Shown here: positions 42,582 through 51,321 of the stretch, piece by piece | Layout of the letters: the number at the start of each line of letters is the position of its first letter | How positions within the stretch are numbered: the stretch's first letter is position 1 | From: an uncultured bacterium | Lineage (GTDB): Bacteria; Planctomycetota; JAJSAM01; JAJVHW01 | Length of the DNA stretch: 64,000 nt | Assembly: GCA_937996235.1 (NCBI GenBank) | Contig: CALKVK010000035.1 | Location: forward strand, 124,001-188,000 | Reading direction: 5' to 3' | Made by a program: the position numbers and the translations under genes | Notes under the pieces: generated by a model | Databases searched by the model: none | What the model was told of the DNA's origin: nothing | What the model saw: the letters and a program-made list of their open reading frames with translations, nothing else

Positions 42582-43469
42582 TCAGCAGACCTTCGCGAGC
42601 GAGTCGCCTGCGCCGAACCAGTAGCCGACGATCTCGCCGACGCCCCACGAGACGACGAACGTCGCGATGAGCGGCAGCGACTTCAGCAGCAGCCCGCCGT
42701 GGCGGCCCTTCGCCTGGATCGTGCGCACGATGCGCACGAAGAGCAGCGGCGGCAGCACGAACGCGGCGGCGCCGTAGAACAGACGCCTGCCGAGCGGCGC
42801 GCCGGCGACGCGCGCGCCGGCGTAGGAGCGCGCGTACAGGTAGCGCTGCGAGAAGTACTCCCAGAACGTGTAGTGCTTCTTGTGCCCGATCGCGATCTCG
42901 GGCTTGCACAGCAGCCGCCTGCCCGAGGCGCGCACCGCGTCGTGCAGCCGGTTCTCCCACTTGCCCTCGTGGGTCACGTCGCGGAACTCCTCGAGCAGCT
43001 CGCGCCGGTAGACGACGTTGTTCCCGGTGACGCCGTCCACGAAGCCGCCGGGGATCGGCGGCAGGAGCTGGCTGTACTCGCAGAGGAAGCACGCCCAGTC
43101 CATCAGGTTGCCCGTCGCGGCGTTCTCGACCGAGCCGGCCGCGACGCCGTCGCTCTCGGCGAGCGCGTCGAGCATGCGCCGCGCCCAGCCCGGCGGCACC
43201 ATCACGTGGTCCTCGATGACGGCCACCGCGGCCCCGGACGCGACGTCGAAGGCCTGAGCGCGCATCTGCGGGATCGTGACCGACTTCGCGACCGGGATCA
43301 CACGCACCCACGGACGGTCGCCGACGACGTCGTGCGCGACGCCGATGCGGTCCATCAGGAGCACCTCGAGCGACACGTCCGCGCGCTGCGCGTCGAGGTG
43401 GCGCAGACAGTCCGCGACGTCGCGCTGCGTGTTGACCGCGGGGACCACGACCGAAAGTTCCGTTGGCAT
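42582..43469 (-). CDS. Glycosyltransferase family 2 membrane protein, paralogue of the facing gene
   Basis: 295 residues: LSVVVPAVNTQRDVADCLRHL, VAVIEDHVMVPPGWARRML, NLMDWACFLCEYSQLLPP, GVTGNNVVYRRELLEEF, then GHKKHYTFWEYFSQRYLYAR, as in lipid- or surface-glycan transferases, and two C-terminal membrane segments. The two convergent genes share the ED site, the W-x2-F-x-C-x-(F/Y)-S block and the VT-x2-N-x2-Y-(K/R)-R block. On the minus strand TAGGAT lies nine bases before the ATG at 43469. A 14-bp direct repeat (42560-42573 and 42577-42590) covers the stop codon. Confidence 0.83.
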   Translation of the reverse strand: MPTELSVVVPAVNTQRDVADCLRHLDAQRADVSLEVLLMDRIGVAHDVVGDRPWVRVIPVAKSVTIPQMRAQAFDVASGAAVAVIEDHVMVPPGWARRMLDALAESDGVAAGSVENAATGNLMDWACFLCEYSQLLPPIPGGFVDGVTGNNVVYRRELLEEFRDVTHEGKWENRLHDAVRASGRRLLCKPEIAIGHKKHYTFWEYFSQRYLYARSYAGARVAGAPLGRRLFYGAAAFVLPPLLFVRIVRTIQAKGRHGGLLLKSLPLIATFVVSWGVGEIVGYWFGAGDSLAKVC

Positions 43470-43612
43470 CGGGGCTCGATCCTAGCCTCTGGGGCGTCAC
43501 CCGGTGTCGCACGCGCTCACCGTCGGCACGCCGTTAGCGTCCTCCCCCACGCAGCCGGCGTGCCGTCCATTCCGGCGAGCGCTCCGCGAGCCGTCCCCCG
43601 GGAGTCACCGTC

Positions 43613-44656
43613 ATGAAGTTCTCCGTCATCGGCACGGGCGTCATCGGCGCCCTGCGCGCGCGTTCCGTCGTCGAGAATCCGGACACCCAGCTCCTCGCGG
43701 TCGCCGACGTCAACGAGGCGAGCGCCAAGGCCGTCGCGGCCCAGTGCGGCGCGCGGGCCGAGACCGACTACCGCAGGCTGCTCGACGAGCCCGGCCTCGA
43801 GGCCGTGATCGTGAGCTCGCCCGTGCACCTGCACGAGGAGATGTGCACCGCCGCGTTCGAGCGCGGGCTGCACGTGCTCGTCGAGAAGCCGCTCTCGAAC
43901 AACTCGGCGGCGGCGCGGCGCATCCTCGAGGCGGCGGCGCGCGCCGGGCGCACGCTCTCCGTCGGCTTCAACCACCGCTACTACCCGTCCATCGCGTTCC
44001 TGAAGGAGCGCATCGACGACGGCACGATCGGCACGCTCGACCACGTGCGCGTGTTCGGCGGACACGACGGTCTGTCCAATTTCCGCAGCGAATGGATGTA
44101 CAAGGGCGCGCTCTCGGGCGGCGGCGCCATGATGGACTGCGGCATCCACATGACCGACCTCGCGCGCTTCGTCGCCGGCGAGGTGACCACGGTCTTCGGC
44201 ACGGCCACGAACCGGATCTGGAACGTCGAGGGCTCCGAGGACAACGCGCTCGCGGTGTTCCGCACGGAGTCGGGCGTCCCCGTCCACTACCAGGCCACGT
44301 GGGACGAGTGGCGCGGCTACCACTTCTACGTCGACGCGTACGGCGACAAGGGCATGGTGCGCGCGTACTACGCGCCGATGTTCAACCTGCTCGTCACGCA
44401 GGCGAAGCCGGGCGGCCCGCGGCAGAAGCGGCGGCTCTTCTATCCCGAGATCATCCTGCGCGAGAAGTTCAAGGGCTGGCAGACGACCAGCTACCTGACG
44501 TTCGTCGCCGAGCTGCGCGACTTCCTGCTGCGCATCGGCGGCCGGGACGACGTGCACCTCGCCGACGGCTGGTCCGGCGTGCGCAGCATCGAGATCGCGG
44601 AAGGCGTCTACGAGAGCCAGCGCACGGGCCGCTCGGTGGACCTCCCCGCGCGCTGA
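43613..44656 (+). CDS. Gfo/Idh/MocA-family NAD(P)-dependent oxidoreductase
   Basis: 347 residues. Rossmann N terminus VIGTGVIGALRARSVVE, then VIVSSPVHLHEEM, the family EKP in HVLVEKPLSNNS (about residues 90-101), GFNHRYYPS, and GGGAMMDCGIHMTDLARF carrying the catalytic Asp/His region. It probably oxidises or reduces a sugar or sugar nucleotide; the two glycosyltransferases next door suggest surface-glycan work. GGGAG about 12 bases before the ATG at 43613; divergent from the glycosyltransferase gene. Confidence 0.9.
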   Translation: MKFSVIGTGVIGALRARSVVENPDTQLLAVADVNEASAKAVAAQCGARAETDYRRLLDEPGLEAVIVSSPVHLHEEMCTAAFERGLHVLVEKPLSNNSAAARRILEAAARAGRTLSVGFNHRYYPSIAFLKERIDDGTIGTLDHVRVFGGHDGLSNFRSEWMYKGALSGGGAMMDCGIHMTDLARFVAGEVTTVFGTATNRIWNVEGSEDNALAVFRTESGVPVHYQATWDEWRGYHFYVDAYGDKGMVRAYYAPMFNLLVTQAKPGGPRQKRRLFYPEIILREKFKGWQTTSYLTFVAELRDFLLRIGGRDDVHLADGWSGVRSIEIAEGVYESQRTGRSVDLPAR

Positions 44657-44674
44657 GCGTCGGCTCCCCGCCCC

Positions 44675-45244
44675 ATGCCCTCGCCCGTCGGACACGCCCT
44701 CGCCGGTCTCGCGCTCGGCCATGCGTTCGCGCACGGTGACGCGGCGGCGCGCCGGCGCGCTCTCGTCGTCGCCGTCGTCGCGGCGAACCTGCCCGACGTG
44801 GACATCGGCGCGGGACTCGCGGTCGGCGACATCAACCGCTTCCATCCGAGCGTCTCGCACTCGTTCGGCGCGGCCCTCGCGGTGACGCTCCTCGCCGCGC
44901 TCGTCTGCCGGCGCGCTGCAGGCGGCGCGCTGCGGGCCGCACTGCTCGTCGGCACGTGCTACCTGTCGCACCTCGGACTCGACTGGCTGTGCGGGCCGCC
45001 CGGCCGCACGCGCAACCTGCCGCTCCTCTGGCCGCTCTCCGACCGCCAGTACATCTCGGACTGGCTGCCGTTCGGCGGCTTCGCGCACGGCCCGCCGGGC
45101 GCGACGTTCGGCGGGTTCCTGGCCGAGGTCTTCTCGCCCGAGAACGTCGCCGTGGTCGGGCGCGAGGTGCTGCTCGTCGGTCCGTTCGCGCTCGCCGCGT
45201 GGTGGCTCGCACGGCGCCGCGCGGCCGCCTTTACGCAGCCGTAA
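44675..45244 (+). CDS. YdjM/DUF457-type membrane-bound metal-dependent hydrolase
   Basis: 189 residues with about four membrane segments. MPSPVGHALAGLALGHA at the N terminus, LPDVDIGAGL, HPSVSHSFGAAL and HLGLDWL hold the conserved His/Asp residues of the PF04307 (YdjM) family of inner-membrane putative hydrolases; the substrate is unknown. The last residues AAAFTQP follow a basic stretch. ATG at 44675, 18 bases after the oxidoreductase, so probably one unit. Confidence 0.82.
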   Translation: MPSPVGHALAGLALGHAFAHGDAAARRRALVVAVVAANLPDVDIGAGLAVGDINRFHPSVSHSFGAALAVTLLAALVCRRAAGGALRAALLVGTCYLSHLGLDWLCGPPGRTRNLPLLWPLSDRQYISDWLPFGGFAHGPPGATFGGFLAEVFSPENVAVVGREVLLVGPFALAAWWLARRRAAAFTQP

Positions 45245-45322
45245 CCGGCGCGGGCCCGTCCGCTCCGTACTCTCCTCCACGGGAGACGCCCACGCCGGGC
45301 GTCGGCCCGGAGGAGGTGGCGG

Positions 45323-47584
45323 ATGACGTCCTGGTTCGCTCGCGGCGCCCTGTGGCGCGCGGCGCTGGTCACGGTCGTGTGCGGGACGGCGCTGGCGCAG
45401 GACGCCGCGCACTCGAGCTTCCGCGCGACCGCGCGCAACGCACACGTGGTCGTGCCGCAGTCGCGCGCCTTCCCCCTCGACGCGCGCACGACCGCCGTCG
45501 AGGTCGCCGCGGTCCGCGCGCGCATCGCCATCGACGGCCGGACGGCGCGCACGACGCTCGAGATGGAGCTGCGCAACCCGGGCGGCGCGCGCGCCGAGAG
45601 CGTGCTCCTCGTGCCCGTGCCGGCCGGCGCCGCGGTGCGCTCGTTCGACTTCGACGGCGCGGGCGCGGAGCCGAGCGCGGAGCTGCTCCCGGCCGCCGAG
45701 GCGCGGCGCATCTACGACGACATCGTGCGTCGCGCGCGGGACCCGGCGCTGCTCGAGTTCGCGGGCAGCGCGTTCGTGCGTTCGAGCGTCTTCCCCGTCG
45801 AGCCGCACGGCACGCAGCACGTGCGCCTGACGTGGGAGGAGGTGCTCCCGGGCGACGGAGCGCGCGTCGACTACCTGCTGCCGCGCAGCGGCGCGCTCGA
45901 CGTGCGCACGCCGTGGGACGTGAGCTTCGACGTGCGCAGCGACGTGCCGCTCGCGACGGTCTACTCGCCGACGCACGCGCTCGAGACCGAGCGCCTCGGG
46001 CCGGGCCGCGTGCGCGTGCGCGTGGCCGCCGCGGCGCGCGACGAGCCGGGCGACCTGCGCGTCTCGTTCCTCCGCGAGCCGCGCGAGGGTGCGGCCGCGA
46101 CGCTCTACACGTACCCCGAGCCGGGCGGCGACGGCGGCAGCTTCCTCTTCCTCGCGAGCGTGCCGCGCCCGAAGACGACCGCCGTGGCGCCGCGCGACGT
46201 GGTGCTCGTCCTCGACCGCTCCGGGAGCATGGCGGGCGCGAAGCTGGAGCAGGCCCGCGCCGCCGCGCTGCAGGTGATCGAAGGGCTCGAGGACGGCGAG
46301 CGCTTCGACGTCGTCGACTACGCGACCGACGTCGCGCGCTTCGCCCCGCGGCCCGTCCCGAAGACGCGCGAGAGCGTCGGCGAGGTGCGCGCGTACCTCG
46401 ACGCGCTGCGCCCGGCGGGCGGAACGAACCTGCACGACGCGCTCGCCGAGGCGCTGCGCATGCGGGGCGACGGCGGCGCGCTGCCGATCGTGCTCTTCCT
46501 GACCGACGGGCTGCCGACGGTCGGCCGGCGCTCGGAGACCGAGATCGCGGGGCTCGTCGGCGCCGCGGACGCGCAGACGCCGCGCGTCTTCACGTTCGGC
46601 GTCGGGCTCGACGTCAACGCGCCGCTGCTCGACCGCATCGCGGAGCGCACGCGCGCCTTCGCGACGTACGTGCGCCCCGAGGACGACGTCGAGCTCGCCG
46701 TGGACCGCGTGTTCCGCAACCTGCGCGGCCCGGTGCTCGCGGCGCCCGAGCTGACGGCGCAGGGCGACGACGGCAGCGCGTCCACGCGGCGCATCCACGA
46801 GTGCATCCCCGCCGCGCTGCCGGACGTCTACGACGGCGACGCGGCCGTCGTGCTCGGACGCTACCGCGGCACGGGCACGCTGCGCCTGCGCCTCACGGGC
46901 ACCGACACGTCGGGTCCGCGGGCGTTCGAGTTCGCGTTCGACCTCGGCGAGGCGACCACGGCGAACGCGTTCGTGCCGCGGCTCTGGGCGACGCGGCGCA
47001 TCGCGTTCCTCACCGACGAGGTGCGCCAGGCCGCCGAGGAGGTCGCCCGCGGCGCGCCCGATCGCACCGCGGAGCTGACCGAGGAGATCGTGCGCCTCTC
47101 GACGCAGTACGGCGTGCTCACCGAGTACACGGCGTTCCTCGCCCGCGAGGGCAGCGACCTCGCGCGCTGGGGCGACCTCGTCGCCAGCTGCGGCGCGGAG
47201 CTGCGCGCGCAGTCGTGGGGCGCGCGCAGCGGCTCGTCGGCCGTCGCGCAGGCCGTCAACTTCAACGCCCGCCGGCAGCAGACGACGCTGAACGGCGCGA
47301 ACGCGATGCTCGACGCGAACCTGAACCAGGTCTCGTACACGAACGTGCAGCAGACCGCGGACCGCGCGTTCTTCCGCCGGGGCGGGACCTGGATCGACGG
47401 CTCGCTCGCCGGCGCCGCCGAGCGCACGCCCGACCGCGTGGTCGAGTACGGCAGCGACGAGCACCTGCGCCTGCTCGGGCGTCTCGTGCTCGAGAACCGC
47501 CAGGCGGCGCTCGCGCTGCGCGGCGACATCGTGCTGCTCGTGGACGGGCAGGTCGTGCTCGTCCGCAACCCCGACGACTGCTGA
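45323..47584 (+). CDS. Exported VIT-domain and von Willebrand A-domain protein
   Basis: 753 residues. Signal peptide to about residue 25 (VVCGTALAQ). A VIT domain (about 50-180: ARTTLEMELRNPGGARAES, SSVFPVEPHGTQHVRLTWEE) as in inter-alpha-trypsin inhibitors, then a vWA domain with intact MIDAS DRSGSMAG (about 296-303), NLHDALAEAL and LTDGLPTVG. The C terminus (about 620-753) is rich in Asn/Gln (NFNARRQQTTLNGANAM) and ends in a small beta-strand domain with VLLVDGQVVLVRN. Probably a surface or periplasmic adhesion/scaffold protein. Strong GGAGGAGG upstream of ATG 45323; a second vWA gene follows 29 bases after. Confidence 0.88.
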   Translation: MTSWFARGALWRAALVTVVCGTALAQDAAHSSFRATARNAHVVVPQSRAFPLDARTTAVEVAAVRARIAIDGRTARTTLEMELRNPGGARAESVLLVPVPAGAAVRSFDFDGAGAEPSAELLPAAEARRIYDDIVRRARDPALLEFAGSAFVRSSVFPVEPHGTQHVRLTWEEVLPGDGARVDYLLPRSGALDVRTPWDVSFDVRSDVPLATVYSPTHALETERLGPGRVRVRVAAAARDEPGDLRVSFLREPREGAAATLYTYPEPGGDGGSFLFLASVPRPKTTAVAPRDVVLVLDRSGSMAGAKLEQARAAALQVIEGLEDGERFDVVDYATDVARFAPRPVPKTRESVGEVRAYLDALRPAGGTNLHDALAEALRMRGDGGALPIVLFLTDGLPTVGRRSETEIAGLVGAADAQTPRVFTFGVGLDVNAPLLDRIAERTRAFATYVRPEDDVELAVDRVFRNLRGPVLAAPELTAQGDDGSASTRRIHECIPAALPDVYDGDAAVVLGRYRGTGTLRLRLTGTDTSGPRAFEFAFDLGEATTANAFVPRLWATRRIAFLTDEVRQAAEEVARGAPDRTAELTEEIVRLSTQYGVLTEYTAFLAREGSDLARWGDLVASCGAELRAQSWGARSGSSAVAQAVNFNARRQQTTLNGANAMLDANLNQVSYTNVQQTADRAFFRRGGTWIDGSLAGAAERTPDRVVEYGSDEHLRLLGRLVLENRQAALALRGDIVLLVDGQVVLVRNPDDC

Positions 47585-47613
47585 TCCACCCCACCCCGAC
47601 ACCGGAGGACCCC

Positions 47614-48795
47614 ATGCGCCGACTCACCCACGCCCTCCCGCCCCTCGCCGCGTGCGCCCTGCTGTTCGCCGCCGCCGCCGTGCGCGCCGAGGACGCGCCG
47701 CCCGCCGCCGCGCCGCTCCCGGCGCCCGTCGCGACGCCCGCCGCCGAGACGGCACCGCGCCGCGCCGTGGACCTGGTCGTCTGCCTCGACACGAGCGGCT
47801 CGATGCAGAACCTGATCGAGTCGGCGAAGCAGAACATCTGGGCGGTCGTCAACGACCTGGCGCTCGTCAGGCCGCAGCCGCACCTGCGTGTCGCCCTGCT
47901 GACCTACGGCAACGACGGACACGACCCGGCCGCGGGCTGGGTGCGCGTCGAGACGGACCTGACCGAGGACCTCGACCTGGTGTCGGAGCGCCTGTTCGCG
48001 CTCTCGACCAACGGCGGCACGGAGCTCGTCGCCCGCGTGCTGCGGCGCGCCCACGACGCGCTGGCGTGGTCGGCGGAGCAGGACGCGCTGCGGCTGCTCG
48101 TCGTCGCGGGCAACGAGTCCGCCGACCAGGACCAGGAGGTCGCGTACGCCGATGCGTGCGCGGCGCTGGCGACGCGCGGCGTGCTCGTGGACGCGCTCTA
48201 CTGCGGTGCCGTCGGCGACGAGATCGCGCCCGGCTGGCAGGACGTGGCGAAGCGCGGCGAGGGCCGCTTCGCGGCGATCGAGCACGGCGCGCCGCCGCGC
48301 GTGATCGAGACGCCCCACGACGCCGCGCTCGCGCGGCTCTCGACGGAGCTCAACGGGACGTACATCCCCTACGGTGCGGCGGGCGCCGCCGGCGCGGCCA
48401 ACCAGATCGCGCAGGACTGCAACGCCGGCGGGCTGAACGGCGCCGCGGCAGCGTCGCGCGCGGGCACGAAGGCGAGCTGCAACTACCGCTGTGCGTGGGA
48501 CCTCGTGGACGCGCTCGCCGCGGACGCGACGCTCGACCTCGCGAAGATCCCGGCCGAGGAGCTGCCCGAGGCGATGCGCGAGATGGACGCCGACGCGCGG
48601 AGGGCGCACGTGGACCACGCGCGCAGCGAGCGCGCGCGCATCCGCAAGGAGATCGAGGCGCTCACGGCGCGGCGCGACGCGTACGTCGCCGCGGAGCGCG
48701 CGAAGGACGCCGCTCTGGCCCCGACCTTCGAGAGCGAGCTCCTGCGCAGCGTCCGCGAGCAGGCGGCGGCGCACGGGTTCACGTTCGCGAAGTAG
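47614..48795 (+). CDS. Exported von Willebrand A-domain protein
   Basis: 393 residues. Signal peptide (about 1-26, LFAAAAVRAE), Pro/Ala linker, and a vWA domain with MIDAS DTSGSMQN (about 58-65), NGGTELVARVL and VVAGNESADQDQEV. After about residue 230 a region with cysteines (DCNAGG, SCNYRCAWDLVDAL) and C-terminal helices rich in Arg/Glu (ARSERARIRKEIEAL, likely coiled coil). CGGAGGA upstream of ATG 47614. The TAG stop begins TAGGAT, the -10-like hexamer of the response regulator gene. Confidence 0.85.
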   Translation: MRRLTHALPPLAACALLFAAAAVRAEDAPPAAAPLPAPVATPAAETAPRRAVDLVVCLDTSGSMQNLIESAKQNIWAVVNDLALVRPQPHLRVALLTYGNDGHDPAAGWVRVETDLTEDLDLVSERLFALSTNGGTELVARVLRRAHDALAWSAEQDALRLLVVAGNESADQDQEVAYADACAALATRGVLVDALYCGAVGDEIAPGWQDVAKRGEGRFAAIEHGAPPRVIETPHDAALARLSTELNGTYIPYGAAGAAGAANQIAQDCNAGGLNGAAAASRAGTKASCNYRCAWDLVDALAADATLDLAKIPAEELPEAMREMDADARRAHVDHARSERARIRKEIEALTARRDAYVAAERAKDAALAPTFESELLRSVREQAAAHGFTFAK

Positions 48796-48798
48796 GAT
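48793..48798 (+). promoter_or_regulatory. -10-like TAGGAT overlapping a stop codon, leaderless response regulator
   Basis: The TAG stop of the vWA gene forms TAGGAT, which ends six bases before the GTG at 48805. No Shine-Dalgarno fits. Confidence 0.4.
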
Positions 48799-48804
48799 CT
48801 GCAC

Positions 48805-49512
48805 GTGGGCACGCGCACGGTGCTGGTGGTCGAGGACGACGCGGCGATCCGCCGCGGCATGTGCGATGCCCTGCGCCTGCGCGGGTTCGAGCCCCTCGAG
48901 CGCGCGGACGGGCCCTCCGGCCTCGAGACGGCGCTCGGCGCGGACCTCGCGCTCGTGCTGCTCGACGTGATGCTGCCCGGCATGGACGGCTTCGACGTGC
49001 TCGAGCGCCTGCGCCGCGCGCGTCCGCGGCTGCCCGTCATCATGGTGACGGCCCGCGGCGCCGAGTCCGACTGCGTCAGCGGGCTCTCGGGCGGCGCCGA
49101 CGACTACGTCGTCAAGCCGTTCGGCGCGCGCGAGCTGCTCGCGCGCGTGGACGCCGTGCTGCGCCGCTCCGCGGAGCGCCCCCAGGACGTCGCGCGCCTC
49201 GACGTCTCGGGGCGCACGATCGACTTCGAGCGCCGCGAGGTGACGCTCCCCGACGGCACGTCGCGCGTGCTGACCGAGCGCGAGGCCGCGACGCTGCGCT
49301 ACCTGGCGGCGTCTCCCGGCCGCGCCGTCGCGCGCGACGAGCTGCTGCAGAACGTGTGGGGCCTCGACCCGCGCCACCTGCACACGCGCACGGTGGACGT
49401 GCACGTGGCACGCCTCCGCGAGAAGCTCGCGGACGACCCGGCGCGGCCGGCGGTGATCGTCACGGTGCGCGAGCGCGGCTACATGCTCGCGCGCCCGGAG
49501 ACGCCGTCGTGA
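48805..49512 (+). CDS. OmpR/PhoB-type response regulator
   Basis: 235 residues. Receiver domain with acidic pocket VVEDDAAIRRG, phosphoacceptor Asp in LVLLDVMLPGMDGFDVL (about residue 54), the switch Thr in MVTARG and Lys in DYVVKPFGARELLARV; then an OmpR-type winged helix (about 130-230) with LTEREAATLRYLA, VARDELLQNVWG and TRTVDVHVARLREKL. GTG at 48805. Paired with the histidine kinase that overlaps its end. Target genes are unknown; the VIT/vWA genes just upstream are candidates. Confidence 0.95.
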   Translation: MGTRTVLVVEDDAAIRRGMCDALRLRGFEPLERADGPSGLETALGADLALVLLDVMLPGMDGFDVLERLRRARPRLPVIMVTARGAESDCVSGLSGGADDYVVKPFGARELLARVDAVLRRSAERPQDVARLDVSGRTIDFERREVTLPDGTSRVLTEREAATLRYLAASPGRAVARDELLQNVWGLDPRHLHTRTVDVHVARLREKLADDPARPAVIVTVRERGYMLARPETPS

Positions 49513-51266
49513 GCGCGCGGCGCCGGCTGTGGTGGTCGGTGTACGCGCTGTGCGCCCTCGCGGCGTGCGGTGCGCTGGTCTGGGCCTCCCACGTCGCACT
49601 GCGGCTCGAGCGCTCCGAGAGCCGCGCGCGCGTGGACGTGGAGCACGCGCAGACGCTGCGCCTCGCGCTCTGGCGCATGGACTCGTGGCTCGCGCCGATC
49701 CTCGCGGCGGAGGCGGCGCGCCCCGCCGACGTCTACGAGCCGTACCAGCGCACCGAGGCGTACTCCGCCTGGCGCGCGTCGCCGCTCCTCGACTACCGCA
49801 CGCGCTACGTGCGCCTGCACTTCGAGGTGCGGCCGGACGGCAGCGTGATCTCGCCGCAGTCCCCCACCGGCGACGACCGCGCCCTCGCGCTCGCCGCGGG
49901 GCTGCCCGCGACGTACCTCGACGCGAACTTCGCGTGCGTCGAGGAGCTGCGCCCGCGGCTCGACTACGCCGCGCTGCACGCCCGCGTGAACGCGCTCGCG
50001 GCACGCGTGGCCGACGTGATGCGCGAGGAGCTCGAGGACCCGGAGTCCGCGGAGACGCCGCCCTCGGGCGCCGACTTCCAGGCGCAGCGCCTGTCGCTCG
50101 CGATCGGCGCGCGCAACGGCATCGCGCGGCGGCAGTCGATCGGGCAGAACGCGCGCCAGGCCGTCGAGAACTGCGGGCCGCTGACCGCTCCCGGCGCGCC
50201 GCGCGTCGGGCCGTTCGTCGGCGTCTGGCTGGGCGGCGGCGACACGCGCGTGCTCGCGTTCGTGCGCACGGTGGACGCGGAGCGCGGCTCGTCGCTGCAG
50301 GGCTTCCTGACCGACTGGCGCGCGCTCTCGGAGGGCGCGCTCGCGCAGGTGCAGGACCTCGTGCCCGGCGCGCGGCTCGTGCCGGTGCAGGAGGAGCGCA
50401 GCGCCGACGACACGACCGGCCGCGTGCTGGCCATGCTCCCCGCCGAGCTCTCGGTGGCCGCGCCGCCCTCGCCCGTCGCCCCCGACGGACCGCTGCGGCC
50501 CGCGCTCGCGATCGTCTGGGCCGCGGCGCTGCTCGCGCTGGTCGCCGGCGCGGTGACGCTGCGCGCGACGATCGCCTACGGCGAGCGGCGCAGCCGCTTC
50601 GCGTCGGCCGTGACGCACGAGCTGCGCACGCCGCTGACGACGTTCCGCATGTACGCCGAGATGCTCGCCGACGGCCTCGTCACCGACCCGCAGGCGCAGC
50701 GCGAGTACCTGCAGACGCTGCGCGGCGAGAGCGAGCGCCTCTCGAGCGTCGTCGAGAACGTGCTCGCGTACGCGCGCCTCGAGCAGGGCCGCGCCGACGC
50801 GCGCATCGAGCGCCTGCCGCTCCGCGACGTCGCGGAGCGCCTGGTGCCGCGGCTCGAGCGCCGCGCCGCCGACTCGGACGTCGCGCTGCACGTGGACGTG
50901 CGCGGCCCGGCCGGCGACCCGCTGCGCGTGGACGTCGAGGCGCTCGGCCAGATCCTCCTGAACCTCGTCGACAACGCGTGCAAGTACGGCGCGTCGTCGG
51001 GCGCGCCGCGCGTGGACCTGGTGCTGGAGGCGCTGCCGGGCCGGCTGCGCGCGTCGGTCGCCGACCGCGGACCCGGCATCCCGCGCGCGCTGCGCGAGCG
51101 CGTCTTCGCGCCGTTCGACCGCGGCGCCCGCGACGAGGGCTCCGTGCCGGGCGTCGGTCTCGGGCTCGCGCTCTCGCGCGGCCTCGCGCGGCGGCTGCGC
51201 GGCGACGTGACGCTCGACGCGGACCACGCGCCGGGCGCGCGCTTCGTCGTCGACCTGCCCGCCTGA
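49509..51266 (+). CDS. Membrane sensor histidine kinase
   Basis: 585 residues. One helix near the N terminus (about 8-30), a large extracytoplasmic sensor region of roughly 290 residues with no known domain (it contains NCGPLTAPG and Pro-rich parts), a second helix (about 330-350), then HisKA with SAVTHELRTPLTTF (His near 370) and an ATPase domain with NLVDNACKYG, DRGPGIP and GVGLGLALSRG. GTG at 49509 overlaps the regulator stop (GTGA), so the pair is translated together. No sensor ligand can be inferred. Confidence 0.94.
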   Translation: MSARRRLWWSVYALCALAACGALVWASHVALRLERSESRARVDVEHAQTLRLALWRMDSWLAPILAAEAARPADVYEPYQRTEAYSAWRASPLLDYRTRYVRLHFEVRPDGSVISPQSPTGDDRALALAAGLPATYLDANFACVEELRPRLDYAALHARVNALAARVADVMREELEDPESAETPPSGADFQAQRLSLAIGARNGIARRQSIGQNARQAVENCGPLTAPGAPRVGPFVGVWLGGGDTRVLAFVRTVDAERGSSLQGFLTDWRALSEGALAQVQDLVPGARLVPVQEERSADDTTGRVLAMLPAELSVAAPPSPVAPDGPLRPALAIVWAAALLALVAGAVTLRATIAYGERRSRFASAVTHELRTPLTTFRMYAEMLADGLVTDPQAQREYLQTLRGESERLSSVVENVLAYARLEQGRADARIERLPLRDVAERLVPRLERRAADSDVALHVDVRGPAGDPLRVDVEALGQILLNLVDNACKYGASSGAPRVDLVLEALPGRLRASVADRGPGIPRALRERVFAPFDRGARDEGSVPGVGLGLALSRGLARRLRGDVTLDADHAPGARFVVDLPA

Positions 51267-51321
51267 GCGCAAACCCGGGGCTCGCACGGACCGGCGCTAT
51301 CCTGCCGCGCCGGAGGTCGCC

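Noticed and set aside
42560..42590. Short direct repeat at the glycosyltransferase end as a programmed frameshift
   Set aside because: The period is 17, not in phase, and the stop is clean; most likely a small duplication.
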